From CAZILN01 sp964540005 (lineage in GTDB: Bacteria; Bacteroidota; Bacteroidia; Bacteroidales; SM23-62), in NCBI GenBank assembly GCA_964540005.1, contig CAZILN010000313.1, positions 1-7,924 of the forward strand: a stretch of 7,924 nt of DNA, read 5' to 3'. This document shows, piece by piece, positions 1 to 6,761 of this stretch. The first letter of the stretch is position 1. Each line of letters begins with the position of its first letter. The notes under the pieces were generated by a model. It was not told the origin of the DNA, searched no databases, and was given only the letters and a program-made list of their open reading frames with translations. Position numbers and translations under genes: made by a program.

Positions 1-919
1 AGGGATTAGCTCCGGTTCCCCAGATGATCAGGGCGTTCTTAGCAGCTGACTGATTTACATAATCTGTGATTTCACCTACTTCGTCCATACTGATCTCATT
101 TACACCGGATGTGATATTGATCAGAATGTTTTCTGCTCCTGTAATATCATTATTATTCAGCAGGGGAGATGCCAGGGCTTCCTGTATGGCCTTGATTGCA
201 CGCTGCTCACCCGAGGCTGCTCCGGAACCCAGTATGGCAACCCCGCTGTCCTTCATAACGGTCTCCACATCTGCAAAATCAACATTGATGTATCCGTGTA
301 CAGTAATTATTTCGGCAATCCCCCTTGCTGCAATACTAAGTATATCATCCGCCTTGGCAAAAGCCTCCGATAGTTTCAGGTCTCCGTAGATTTCCCTTAG
401 CTTTTCATTGTTGATCACCAGAAGGGAGTCTACGTGTTCCTTCAGTTCATTGATACCCTCTATGGCCTGCTGTATACGCTGCTGGCCTTCAAAGCGAAAG
501 GGGATGGTAACAATAGCAACTGTAAGGATCCCTTTCTCCTTTGCAGCTTTGGCAATTACGGGTGCTGCTCCTGTACCCGTACCTCCTCCCATTCCGGCAG
601 TAAGGAATACCATTTTCGTGTTTATTGAAATGGCTTCCATTACATCATCCAGGTTTTCAAGAGCTGCCTGCATACCAATTTCAGGCTTATTGCCTGCACC
701 CCTTCCTTCGGTCAGGTCTTCGCCAATCTGGACTTTTACCGGGACCGGGCTTCCGTTAAGCGCCTGGGCATCGGTATTACAAATGATGAAGTTTACATCT
801 TTTATCCCCTGCTTCCACATATGGTTGACGGCATTACTGCCACCGCCACCTATTCCTACCACTTTAATTATTGATGACCTGTTCTCAGGCAGGTCAAAAT
901 TCATTAATTCTCCTTCCAT
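1..919 (-). CDS. ftsZ: Cell division protein FtsZ, tubulin-like GTPase (3' end outside window)
   Basis: FtsZ polymerises with GTP at midcell into the Z-ring that recruits the divisome. The window holds 306 residues, which I translated by hand without a stop, and the frame runs off the left edge. Visible motifs are the nucleotide-binding glycine loop GIGGGGSNAVNH (22-33), the NTD segment (48-50), the tubulin signature GMGGGTGTGAAP (109-120) and the catalytic T7 loop NVDFADV (212-218), whose Asp residues complete the GTPase site of the neighbouring subunit. The GTPase domain and most of the C-terminal domain are therefore present. The variable linker and C-terminal FtsA-binding peptide lie outside. 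The start at 919 gives an N-terminus (MEGELMNFDLP) that aligns with remembered Bacteroidales FtsZ proteins. A second in-frame ATG at 904 has a better Shine-Dalgarno sequence. The gene follows ftsA after an 88-nt gap. Identity is certain; the exact start is not. Confidence 0.97.
   Translation of the reverse strand, partial: MEGELMNFDLPENRSSIIKVVGIGGGGSNAVNHMWKQGIKDVNFIICNTDAQALNGSPVPVKVQIGEDLTEGRGAGNKPEIGMQAALENLDDVMEAISINTKMVFLTAGMGGGTGTGAAPVIAKAAKEKGILTVAIVTIPFRFEGQQRIQQAIEGINELKEHVDSLLVINNEKLREIYGDLKLSEAFAKADDILSIAARGIAEIITVHGYINVDFADVETVMKDSGVAILGSGAASGEQRAIKAIQEALASPLLNNNDITGAENILINITSGVNEISMDEVGEITDYVNQSAAKNALIIWGTGANP
910..915 (-). promoter_or_regulatory. Shine-Dalgarno-like AAGGAG inside the ftsZ 5' end
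   Basis: AAGGAG reads on the minus strand from 915 to 910, followed by a 5-nt AATTA spacer and an in-frame ATG at 904. It lies inside the coding region if ftsZ starts at 919, because it spans codons 2-4 of that longer form. No comparable purine tract precedes the ATG at 919. It therefore bears directly on which start is used. Bacteroidota depend little on Shine-Dalgarno pairing, so the motif alone does not settle the choice. Confidence 0.5.
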
Positions 920-1007
920 AGCATAATGATTTATATGTTATCACTCTTGTGAGAATATATTCAGTATTCAATTTGTGAATTTGTTAATTTAATATGTGCG
1001 AATTGTA
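920..1007 (-). other. AT-rich ftsA-ftsZ spacer, the only sizeable intergenic gap
   Basis: These 88 nt separate the ftsA stop from the first ftsZ ATG. By hand count 21 of the 88 bases are G or C, so the spacer is about three-quarters A+T and much richer in A+T than the flanking genes. It contains a 10-bp perfect palindrome GAATATATTC (953-962), a short inverted repeat TCAC-TCTT-GTGA (941-952), another ATTCA/TGAAT (966-970 and 976-980), and AT-rich tandem repeats. No perfect Bacteroidota -7 element (TAnnTTTG) is present on the minus strand here or within the last 200 nt of ftsA. There is no strong GC hairpin with a T-run, so it does not look like a terminator. A separate ftsZ promoter or an mRNA processing or stability element is possible but unproven. 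Confidence 0.5.
957..993. repeat. Short AT-rich tandem repeats in the ftsA-ftsZ spacer
   Basis: On the plus strand two heptamers, ATATTCA (957-963) and GTATTCA (964-970), are followed with a one-base overlap by three octamers: AATTTGTG (970-977), AATTTGTT (978-985) and AATTTAAT (986-993). The first five bases of each octamer are identical and lie exactly 8 nt apart. The block ends 38 nt upstream of the ftsZ ATG at 919. It is visible directly in the sequence. It could be a chance product of very AT-rich DNA, a run of spaced binding half-sites, or simply an unstructured upstream region. Confidence 0.5.
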
Positions 1008-2324
1008 TCATTCCATTATGGTATCATTCTCATCAAACATGCTGCTTATCTTCTCTTTCAGATTATTCAGGATCCCGAATTTGTTTTTTTGTCCTTCCTG
1101 ATCGGTTTCTGTTTCTATCTCCTCTTCAATTTCTTCCTTTACCGGCTCCACAGGTTTTGCATTTTTTACCAGGTCTTCAAATCCTTTCAGAAGCAATCCT
1201 ATACTGGTTGAATACATTGGCTGATTAACCTCCTCCAGGATATCCGCTGCCAGGTATTCATTCGGATAACCGACCCTGACATCCAGTCCTGTTTTGAATT
1301 TTACCAGCTGGGGCAGGTGCCTCAGCAGGGCTCCCCCTCCTGTAAGGACAATCCCTGCACTCAGTTTATCCATGACCCCGGAATTCTCGATTTCATACAA
1401 GACAGCATCAAGAATTTCTTCCATGCGTGACTGGATAATATAGGCCAGGCTCCTGAATGCAATTTCTTTTGGTTCTCTTCCGCTGATACCGGGTATGGTA
1501 ACCACCTTTTCCTCATTGGCCAGGTCACCCAGTGCCGAACCAAACTGGATTTTGAGTAATTCAGCCTGGCGGCCAAGTATGGAGCACCCCTCCTTGATGT
1601 CATTTGTCACCACATTTCCACCGAACGGGATAACAGCCGTATGCCTGATGATATCATCATAGAAGACGGCAATATCGGTGGTACCTCCTCCAATATCAAC
1701 CAGGGCGACACCTGCCTCTTTTTCATCCTCAGTAAGAACTGCCTCCGAAGAGGCCAGGGGTTCCAGTACCAGTTCTTTAACATTCAATCCGGCCCTGTTG
1801 ATGCATTTTTCAATGTTCTTTGCCGATGCGATCTGCCCTATAACGATATGGAAATTACCTTCCAGGCGTTTCCCGGACATTCCTGCCGGATTTTTCACTC
1901 CTGTCTCGTTATCCACGATGAAGTTCTGCGGGAGTACATGTATGATCTCTTCACCGGCTTCAATAGGTATCTTATACATATCATCTATGAGTGCCTGTAT
2001 ATCCTCCTTGGTTATCTCGTCGTCATAGGAATCCCGGTTGACATACCCCCGGTTCCTGATGCTTTTGATATGCTGTCCCGCTATTCCAACATATACATCC
2101 TTGAGGTTCACGGCCGCCTGTTCCTGTACTTCATTTACCGTATTCTGTATGGCGTTAACCGTCTCCTCAATATTCAGAACTACTCCACGTTTAACACCTT
2201 TTGAGGCGGTTTTGCTCATCCCAAGGATTTCGAGTTTTCCTTTTGCACTTTTTTTACCGACTATAGCAACGATTTTGGTGGTTCCTATGTCAACGGCTGC
2301 AATAATTTGTTCTTTTGATGTCAT
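1008..2324 (-). CDS. ftsA: Cell division protein FtsA, actin-like membrane anchor of FtsZ
   Basis: FtsA is an ATP-binding actin homologue that tethers FtsZ filaments to the inner face of the cytoplasmic membrane and signals to downstream division proteins. The 438-residue product has phosphate-1 motif DIGTTK (12-17), an SHS2-type 1C subdomain characteristic of FtsA (roughly 84-165), phosphate-2 motif VDIGGGTTD (209-217) and adenosine motif LTGGGALL (327-334). A Glu-rich linker (about 392-410) leads to a C-terminal amphipathic helix (about 415-430: Phe, Ile, Leu, Leu, Ile, Met and Phe alternating with Lys and Glu), the expected membrane-targeting sequence. Length is normal for the family. The ATG at 2324 is 4 nt after the ftsQ stop and has an A-rich rather than Shine-Dalgarno leader, suggesting coupling to ftsQ translation. 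MreB and DnaK relatives are excluded by the 1C subdomain, the C-terminal helix and the position beside ftsZ. Confidence 0.97.
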   Translation of the reverse strand: MTSKEQIIAAVDIGTTKIVAIVGKKSAKGKLEILGMSKTASKGVKRGVVLNIEETVNAIQNTVNEVQEQAAVNLKDVYVGIAGQHIKSIRNRGYVNRDSYDDEITKEDIQALIDDMYKIPIEAGEEIIHVLPQNFIVDNETGVKNPAGMSGKRLEGNFHIVIGQIASAKNIEKCINRAGLNVKELVLEPLASSEAVLTEDEKEAGVALVDIGGGTTDIAVFYDDIIRHTAVIPFGGNVVTNDIKEGCSILGRQAELLKIQFGSALGDLANEEKVVTIPGISGREPKEIAFRSLAYIIQSRMEEILDAVLYEIENSGVMDKLSAGIVLTGGGALLRHLPQLVKFKTGLDVRVGYPNEYLAADILEEVNQPMYSTSIGLLLKGFEDLVKNAKPVEPVKEEIEEEIETETDQEGQKNKFGILNNLKEKISSMFDENDTIME

Positions 2325-2328
2325 GACT

Positions 2329-3108
2329 TTATTTTTTTGTACAAACTACCTGGTTTTTATATGTAAGATTAATTTCATCATATTGATTCCAACCCAGAAA
2401 CCTGAAGCCTTCCTTATACACTGTTTCCAGTTTAAACAGCTTATGCCTGTAATCCCCGGGGGGTCCGAAATAAATGATATGTGCCCCCAGCCGGGGAATC
2501 AGTTCCAGCTCCTTCTTTTCATTAACGTATACCTGGACAATCTGTGAGCGCCAGAACTCATCCTGATAAATATAACGTGCCAGATCAAACAGGCCTGTCA
2601 TCAGCTCCCTGTCCGGCACATTTCCCGGCAGGTGCATGGATCCGTTATTATATATATCCGGTGAGATGTTCCCGTTTATTACCAGTACATGTTCGCTGTA
2701 GTTCTGTGAAACAGGCATGAAATAACATTCGTCATCCACGTAATAACTCCTGTTGCTTTTGTCAATGATCCTGACCACCGGCCTTCTCTGGGTGATCTCA
2801 ACCCTCAGTTCCCCATCTACGGTGGTATATATTTCTGCCGATTTAACAGCCGGGTGCAAAAGCAGTTGTTCTTCCAGGCGGGAGAGTTCCACCTTGCTCA
2901 TCTGTACTCCCGTGATGCTGTCCCCCGCCTCATTCAAGATCCTCATTACATCCTCTTTAAGGATGAACTGCAGGTTCAGACTGTCTCTGATCAGGACCTC
3001 TACTGAGGAGCATCTGACGGCTTCATTCTCCCTGTTGACAAAACTTAGTGCCAGGATCATATACCCGCTTATCATTAACCACAATATCAGGTTCTTCACT
3101 TTATTCAT
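2329..3108 (-). CDS. ftsQ: Cell division protein FtsQ (POTRA-domain bitopic membrane protein)
   Basis: FtsQ is a single-pass inner-membrane protein that links the cytoplasmic Z-ring to the periplasmic FtsB/FtsL module and septal synthases. The 259-residue product has a very short cytoplasmic tail (MNKVK), one transmembrane segment (about 6-24) and a periplasmic part. That part starts with a POTRA-like domain (about 35-106), including the HPAVKSAEIY segment (85-94) and a beta strand ending ITQRRPVVRI (105-114). A beta domain follows with YYVDDECYFMP (122-132), and the protein ends in YKNQVVCTKK (250-259). FtsQ is poorly conserved, so the call rests on this layout plus position between murC and ftsA. 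The ATG at 3108 overlaps the end of murC by 8 nt (ATGAATAA) and has AGGAG three bases upstream. An in-frame GTG at 3168 would add 20 polar residues inside murC and is unlikely. Confidence 0.92.
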   Translation of the reverse strand: MNKVKNLILWLMISGYMILALSFVNRENEAVRCSSVEVLIRDSLNLQFILKEDVMRILNEAGDSITGVQMSKVELSRLEEQLLLHPAVKSAEIYTTVDGELRVEITQRRPVVRIIDKSNRSYYVDDECYFMPVSQNYSEHVLVINGNISPDIYNNGSMHLPGNVPDRELMTGLFDLARYIYQDEFWRSQIVQVYVNEKKELELIPRLGAHIIYFGPPGDYRHKLFKLETVYKEGFRFLGWNQYDEINLTYKNQVVCTKK

Positions 3109-4501
3109 CTGCTCCTGCTTTGTGTCCGAACAACTGGTTAATAGCTTCGACCATCCGGTCGATATCACCGGCCCCCATACTGATCAATACCTCATAGCTT
3201 CCCCCGGAAAGCCTGTCAATCAGGCTTTCTTTTGTACACATCTGTTTATTCGGGAGGTTCATCTTCTCAAGTATTATTTCAGCCGTAACACCCGGGATGG
3301 GTTCTTCCCTGGCGGGGTAAATATCCAGCATAAATACTTCATCCAGGGTATCAAGACTGCTGGCAAACCCCCCGGCAAAGTCCCGGGTCCTGGTAAACAG
3401 GTGGGGCTGGAATATACCGGTAAGTTTTTTCCCGGGAAACAGCTGCCTGACTGATGTAACCAAGGCTGCGATCTCCCTTGGATGATGGGCATAATCGTCT
3501 ATGTAAACAAAATCATCCCTCTGAATCTGGATATCGAAACGGCGTTTTACACCTTTGTAGCTACCCAGGGCTGCTGAAATTTTTTCTGGTTTAATCCCTG
3601 CCATCCAGGCTGCGGAAGCAGCGGCCAGGGAATTTTCAATATTGAGCTCACCGGGGATCCCTGTGGTCACACCCCTGAGCTGGCCATCAGGAAACACCAT
3701 GTCGAATTGCTGTCTCCCCATGTCATACTTCAGTGAGGAAACAGAAAAATCCGTCTTTCCTTCCAGGGAATACCTGAATATCCTGACTCCTTTCTGCAGG
3801 TGTACCGGTATGTCTACTCTGGAATGCATGATCAAGCAGCCATCAGCCTGTACCTGTGAAGCAAATTCACCAAAGGCCACTTTTAAACTGTCGTGATCGC
3901 CGTAAATATCCAGGTGGTCAGGATCACATGAGGTGATCAGGCCTAACCAGGGCTTAAGCTTAAGGAAAGAGCGATCAAATTCATCGGCTTCCACCACATG
4001 GATGGCATCGGCTTCAGACAGGAGAACATTGCTGTTGTAGTTCTTCATGATCCCTCCCAGGAAGGCATTACAGCCGGTTCCCGAGTGGTGCAGAATATGG
4101 GCCAGCATGGAAGAAACAGTCGTTTTACCATGGGTACCCGCCACAGCTATTGTCTTTTTATCCCTGGTGATCATTCCAAGCACCTCGGCCCTTTTCATTA
4201 TCCTGAATTCGTGTTTTCTGAACCAGCTCAACTCGGCATGAGAGTATGGAACAGCCGGGGTATAAATAACAAGTGTGTTCATTGGATTCCTGCACCTGGC
4301 ATCAATGAGCCCGGTATCATCCTTATAATGTATATTGCACCCTTCCTCAACCAACCTGGAAGTCAGCTCTGAAGGGGTGCGGTCATAGCCTGATACCGAT
4401 ATGCCCTGGTTCAGGAAGTACCTGGCCAGGGCGCTCATTCCAATGCCACCGATCCCAATCATGTATACATTCCCAATATAATGCTTCTCCGTTATGTTCA
4501 T
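3101..4501 (-). CDS. murC: UDP-N-acetylmuramate--L-alanine ligase MurC
   Basis: MurC is the cytoplasmic ATP-dependent ligase that adds L-alanine to UDP-MurNAc, the first amino acid of the peptidoglycan stem peptide. The 466-residue product shows all three Mur ligase domains. The N-terminal UDP-binding fold carries GIGGIGMSALA (16-26). The central ATPase has P-loop GTHGKTT (122-128), EADEFDRSF (171-179) and DPDHLD (193-198). The C-terminal domain has GVKRRFD (317-323), DDYAHHP (335-341), QPHLFTRT (365-372) and DIYPAREEP (393-401). The YAHHP and QPHLFTRT motifs separate MurC from MurD, MurE and MurF. Mpl, the related tripeptide-recycling ligase, is an alternative, but the dcw location and the N-terminal sequence favour MurC. 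The ATG at 4501 overlaps the murG stop as ATGA, which suggests translational coupling. Length is typical and there is no fusion to Ddl. Confidence 0.97.
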   Translation of the reverse strand: MNITEKHYIGNVYMIGIGGIGMSALARYFLNQGISVSGYDRTPSELTSRLVEEGCNIHYKDDTGLIDARCRNPMNTLVIYTPAVPYSHAELSWFRKHEFRIMKRAEVLGMITRDKKTIAVAGTHGKTTVSSMLAHILHHSGTGCNAFLGGIMKNYNSNVLLSEADAIHVVEADEFDRSFLKLKPWLGLITSCDPDHLDIYGDHDSLKVAFGEFASQVQADGCLIMHSRVDIPVHLQKGVRIFRYSLEGKTDFSVSSLKYDMGRQQFDMVFPDGQLRGVTTGIPGELNIENSLAAASAAWMAGIKPEKISAALGSYKGVKRRFDIQIQRDDFVYIDDYAHHPREIAALVTSVRQLFPGKKLTGIFQPHLFTRTRDFAGGFASSLDTLDEVFMLDIYPAREEPIPGVTAEIILEKMNLPNKQMCTKESLIDRLSGGSYEVLISMGAGDIDRMVEAINQLFGHKAGADE

Positions 4502-5616
4502 GTCAGCATATTAATTATCTCGTCTGCGATCCTCAGGGCCGAGTCCCTTACGGCCAATTCTTTTATATTTTCTGAAAGCCGGCTGCTGCGCTCCTGATCA
4601 CTCAGGATGCTCATGGCTTCTGTTATCATTTTATCTTCTGCCTCATGATCGGCAATATATACTGCAGCCTCTTTTTTCACCAGGGCCATGGCATTCCTTG
4701 TCTGATGATCCTCGGCCACATTGGGTGAGGGGATCAGGATAACCGGTTTGCCCACATGGCAGAGTTCCGACACGGTCAGGGCGCCCGCCCGTGAAATAAT
4801 GAGGTCTGCAGCGGCATAGGCCAGGTCCATCCTGGCAATGAATTCCAGCAACCTCACATTCCTGTTTCCTGCCGATTCCATAAACTTGCCGAGTTTCTGA
4901 TAATACGCTTTACCGCATTGCCAGAGTAACTGGGTATCTGTCTGTATCAGTACATCCAGTTTCGACATAATACTGTTATTGATGGAACGTGCCCCCAGGC
5001 TGCCTCCCAGTATGAGTATCACCTTTTTGCCGGCTTCCATTTCAAAAAAACTGATGGCTTCTGCCTTCTTTTTATCCAGGTCATGTTCCTGTATCTCCTT
5101 TCGTACAGGATTTCCCGTCATAATAATCTTATCGCCCGGAAAATACCGGTCCATATCGCTGTAGGCCACACAGATCTTATCAACCCTCCGGGCAAGCAGT
5201 TTATTGGTTATCCCGGCGTATGAATTCTGCTCCTGTATAAGGGTCGGTATCCCCGACCTGGCAGCTACCCTGAGTACCGGACCGCTGGCATACCCGCCAA
5301 CTCCGACGACTGCATCAGGCTTAAACTCCCTGATCAGCTTTCTTGATAATCGCAGGCTCTTAAAAAGCCTCAGTATTACTGAGATATTCCTGAGTGTGAT
5401 CTTCCTTATAAAACCCCTGATAGGAAGGCCGATAATCCGGTATCCTGCTTCGGGTACTTTCTCCATCTCCAGGCGGTTATCCGCACCAACAAAAAGAAGA
5501 TCCACTTCCTTCAGCCTTTCCTTCAAAGCATCGGCAATGGCAATGGCCGGGAATACATGGCCCCCTGTGCCACCTCCGCTTATTATTATCTTACTATCAG
5601 GCTTCAACTGTCTCAT
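4498..5616 (-). CDS. murG: Lipid II synthase MurG (UDP-GlcNAc:undecaprenyl-PP-MurNAc-pentapeptide GlcNAc transferase)
   Basis: MurG is a peripheral GT-B glycosyltransferase on the cytoplasmic membrane face that transfers GlcNAc from UDP-GlcNAc to lipid I, making lipid II. The 372-residue product has the glycine loops GGGTGGH (14-20) and GVGGYASGP (105-113) and the segment QEQNSYAG (128-135). The linker motif is TGNPVR (167-172). The UDP-GlcNAc-binding C-terminal half has GGSLGAR (204-210), SRAGALTVSEL (275-285) and PSPNVAEDHQTRNA (297-310). A hydrophobic and Arg/Lys-rich stretch (about 65-95) corresponds to the expected membrane-association patch. The ATG at 5616 lies inside the end of ftsW, so 20 nt are shared in two frames. 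No clear Shine-Dalgarno sequence precedes it, so reinitiation after ftsW is plausible. The product, lipid II, is used by the neighbouring FtsW. Length is normal for the family. Confidence 0.97.
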   Translation of the reverse strand: MRQLKPDSKIIISGGGTGGHVFPAIAIADALKERLKEVDLLFVGADNRLEMEKVPEAGYRIIGLPIRGFIRKITLRNISVILRLFKSLRLSRKLIREFKPDAVVGVGGYASGPVLRVAARSGIPTLIQEQNSYAGITNKLLARRVDKICVAYSDMDRYFPGDKIIMTGNPVRKEIQEHDLDKKKAEAISFFEMEAGKKVILILGGSLGARSINNSIMSKLDVLIQTDTQLLWQCGKAYYQKLGKFMESAGNRNVRLLEFIARMDLAYAAADLIISRAGALTVSELCHVGKPVILIPSPNVAEDHQTRNAMALVKKEAAVYIADHEAEDKMITEAMSILSDQERSSRLSENIKELAVRDSALRIADEIINMLT

Positions 5617-6751
5617 TCTGTAGTTGTTGTTCTTTTATTCCACGGCTTACACTCAGGATGATCCCCAGGCTTATGCTTGAAATAAGCAGTGATGTCCCAC
5701 CCATACTTATGAAGGGAAGTGGTTGTCCTGTTACCGGTAGCAGGTTCACTGCCACTGCCATGTGTACCATAGCCTGCAATACCATACCCAGTGTCAGGCC
5801 AATGACCAGAAATGCAGGGAAGGTACGGGTACTCTTGCGTACCATCACACCTGCCCTGTACAGCAGGATCAGGTATAGCAATAATATGGGGATCCCTCCC
5901 AGTATCAGTCCGTATTCCTCAATGATCACAGCATATATAAAATCAGAATATGGATGAGGGAGAAAGTTCCTCTGGGTACTGTTGCCGGGAAGTTTTCCGA
6001 ATAATCCTCCGCTGGCGATGGCAATTTTAGCCTGCTCGACCTGGTAGCTTTCAGATTCACCGTCCATAAAATTCTCTATCCTGCTTTTCCAGGTGTTGAC
6101 GCGACCGTCTGATCCGGTAAGCAGGGAAACCGTAACATACAGCCCTATTATCAGGACTGCAGCAGCCCCAAGCAGAAGAAGGTACTTTGTATTTACCCTT
6201 CCGATGAACATCAGGATTATACAGGTCACCAGCAGGATCAGCGCAGTGGAAAGGTCCTCCGGCATGATCAGAAGACAGACAATCCCGATTGGTATTATTA
6301 CAGGAATGAAGGTCCTGTAGAGGTCTTTGATCTCGTTCTGCTTCTGGGACAATAACCTGGCCACATACATTATGAGTGCCAGCTTAGCCAGGTCCGAGGT
6401 CTGAAAACTAAGGCCGATAACAGGTATCTCCAGCCAGCGTGAGGCCTGGTTTATATCCTTGCCGAAAAACAGTGTGATAAACAGAAGCGGGATAGCAATT
6501 ATAAGCAGCCACTGTGCCATTCGTGAAAAATACCTGTATGGGACCAGGTGAATAATATAGATCATACCCAGACCGGCAATGATGAAAAGGGTATGCCGGA
6601 ATACAAAATAGGATATGCTGCTTTCCGGGTTGCGGAATACCAGTATACCCGAGGTACTGTATACCGACAAAACGGAAAAGATGGACAGTATAAAGACTAC
6701 TGCCCAGATGATTTTGTCGCCCCCCAGATATGTCTTCGTTTCATGTTCCAT
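5597..6751 (-). CDS. ftsW: SEDS-family septal peptidoglycan glycosyltransferase FtsW
   Basis: FtsW is a polytopic SEDS protein that polymerises lipid II into septal glycan strands together with its partner class B penicillin-binding protein (FtsI). The 384-residue product has about ten hydrophobic segments (roughly 13-33, 50-70, 79-97, 113-133, 148-163, 167-184, 188-210, 271-299, 312-340 and 345-370) and a large extracytoplasmic loop (about 211-270). That loop ends in LPHPYSDFIYAVIIEEYG (264-281). Asp270 there aligns with the catalytic Asp of the usual Thr-Asp-Phe motif. Other SEDS marks are PEDLSTA (164-170), a variant of the common PDLGTA, and LPVTGQPLPFISMGGTS (338-354). RodA is the main alternative; placement between murD and murG supports FtsW. 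The ATG at 6751 is 8 nt after the murD stop and is preceded by AAGGA. Confidence 0.95.
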   Translation of the reverse strand: MEHETKTYLGGDKIIWAVVFILSIFSVLSVYSTSGILVFRNPESSISYFVFRHTLFIIAGLGMIYIIHLVPYRYFSRMAQWLLIIAIPLLFITLFFGKDINQASRWLEIPVIGLSFQTSDLAKLALIMYVARLLSQKQNEIKDLYRTFIPVIIPIGIVCLLIMPEDLSTALILLVTCIILMFIGRVNTKYLLLLGAAAVLIIGLYVTVSLLTGSDGRVNTWKSRIENFMDGESESYQVEQAKIAIASGGLFGKLPGNSTQRNFLPHPYSDFIYAVIIEEYGLILGGIPILLLYLILLYRAGVMVRKSTRTFPAFLVIGLTLGMVLQAMVHMAVAVNLLPVTGQPLPFISMGGTSLLISSISLGIILSVSRGIKEQQLQNETVEA

Positions 6752-6756
6752 TGGAT

Positions 6757-6761
6757 TCCTT
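6757..6761 (-). promoter_or_regulatory. Ribosome binding site of ftsW (AAGGA)
   Basis: AAGGA reads from 6761 to 6757 on the minus strand, 5 nt before the ftsW ATG at 6751, and overlaps the murD TAA stop (6762-6760). It is one of the few clear Shine-Dalgarno-like sites in the window and supports the chosen ftsW start. Its overlap with the murD stop suggests that ribosomes finishing murD could reinitiate here. Confidence 0.55.

Noticed and set aside
408..926. Plus-strand open frame of 172 codons opposite the ftsZ 5' half
   Set aside because: It is an antisense shadow of the conserved FtsZ GTPase domain. Its proline and alanine runs are the complement of FtsZ glycine codons, and it has no plausible leader.
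941..952. Transcription terminator between ftsA and ftsZ (TCAC-TCTT-GTGA hairpin)
   Set aside because: The stem has only 4 base pairs, no T-run follows on the minus strand, and termination inside the dcw cluster before ftsZ would be unexpected.
890..1200. Canonical Bacteroidota promoter (-7 TAnnTTTG) for ftsZ
   Set aside because: I scanned the minus strand here for the motif and found no perfect match; near candidates had poor sequence or wrong spacing to any TTG.
1641..2204. Plus-strand open frame of 187 codons opposite ftsA
   Set aside because: It is antisense to the FtsA actin-fold coding sequence, overlaps other spurious frames on the same strand and shows no recognisable domain.
3109..3168. 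Upstream extension of ftsQ to a GTG at 3168
   Set aside because: It would add 20 polar residues encoded wholly inside murC, before a short basic tail and membrane segment that already form a normal FtsQ N-terminus. The ATG at 3108 has a Shine-Dalgarno-like AGGAG close upstream.
2753..3454. Plus-strand open frame of 233 codons opposite ftsQ and murC
   Set aside because: It lies entirely antisense to two genes with recognisable protein motifs, its translation is low-complexity (Ser, Ile, Thr and Leu rich) without any domain I recognise, and the opposite strand explains the region fully.
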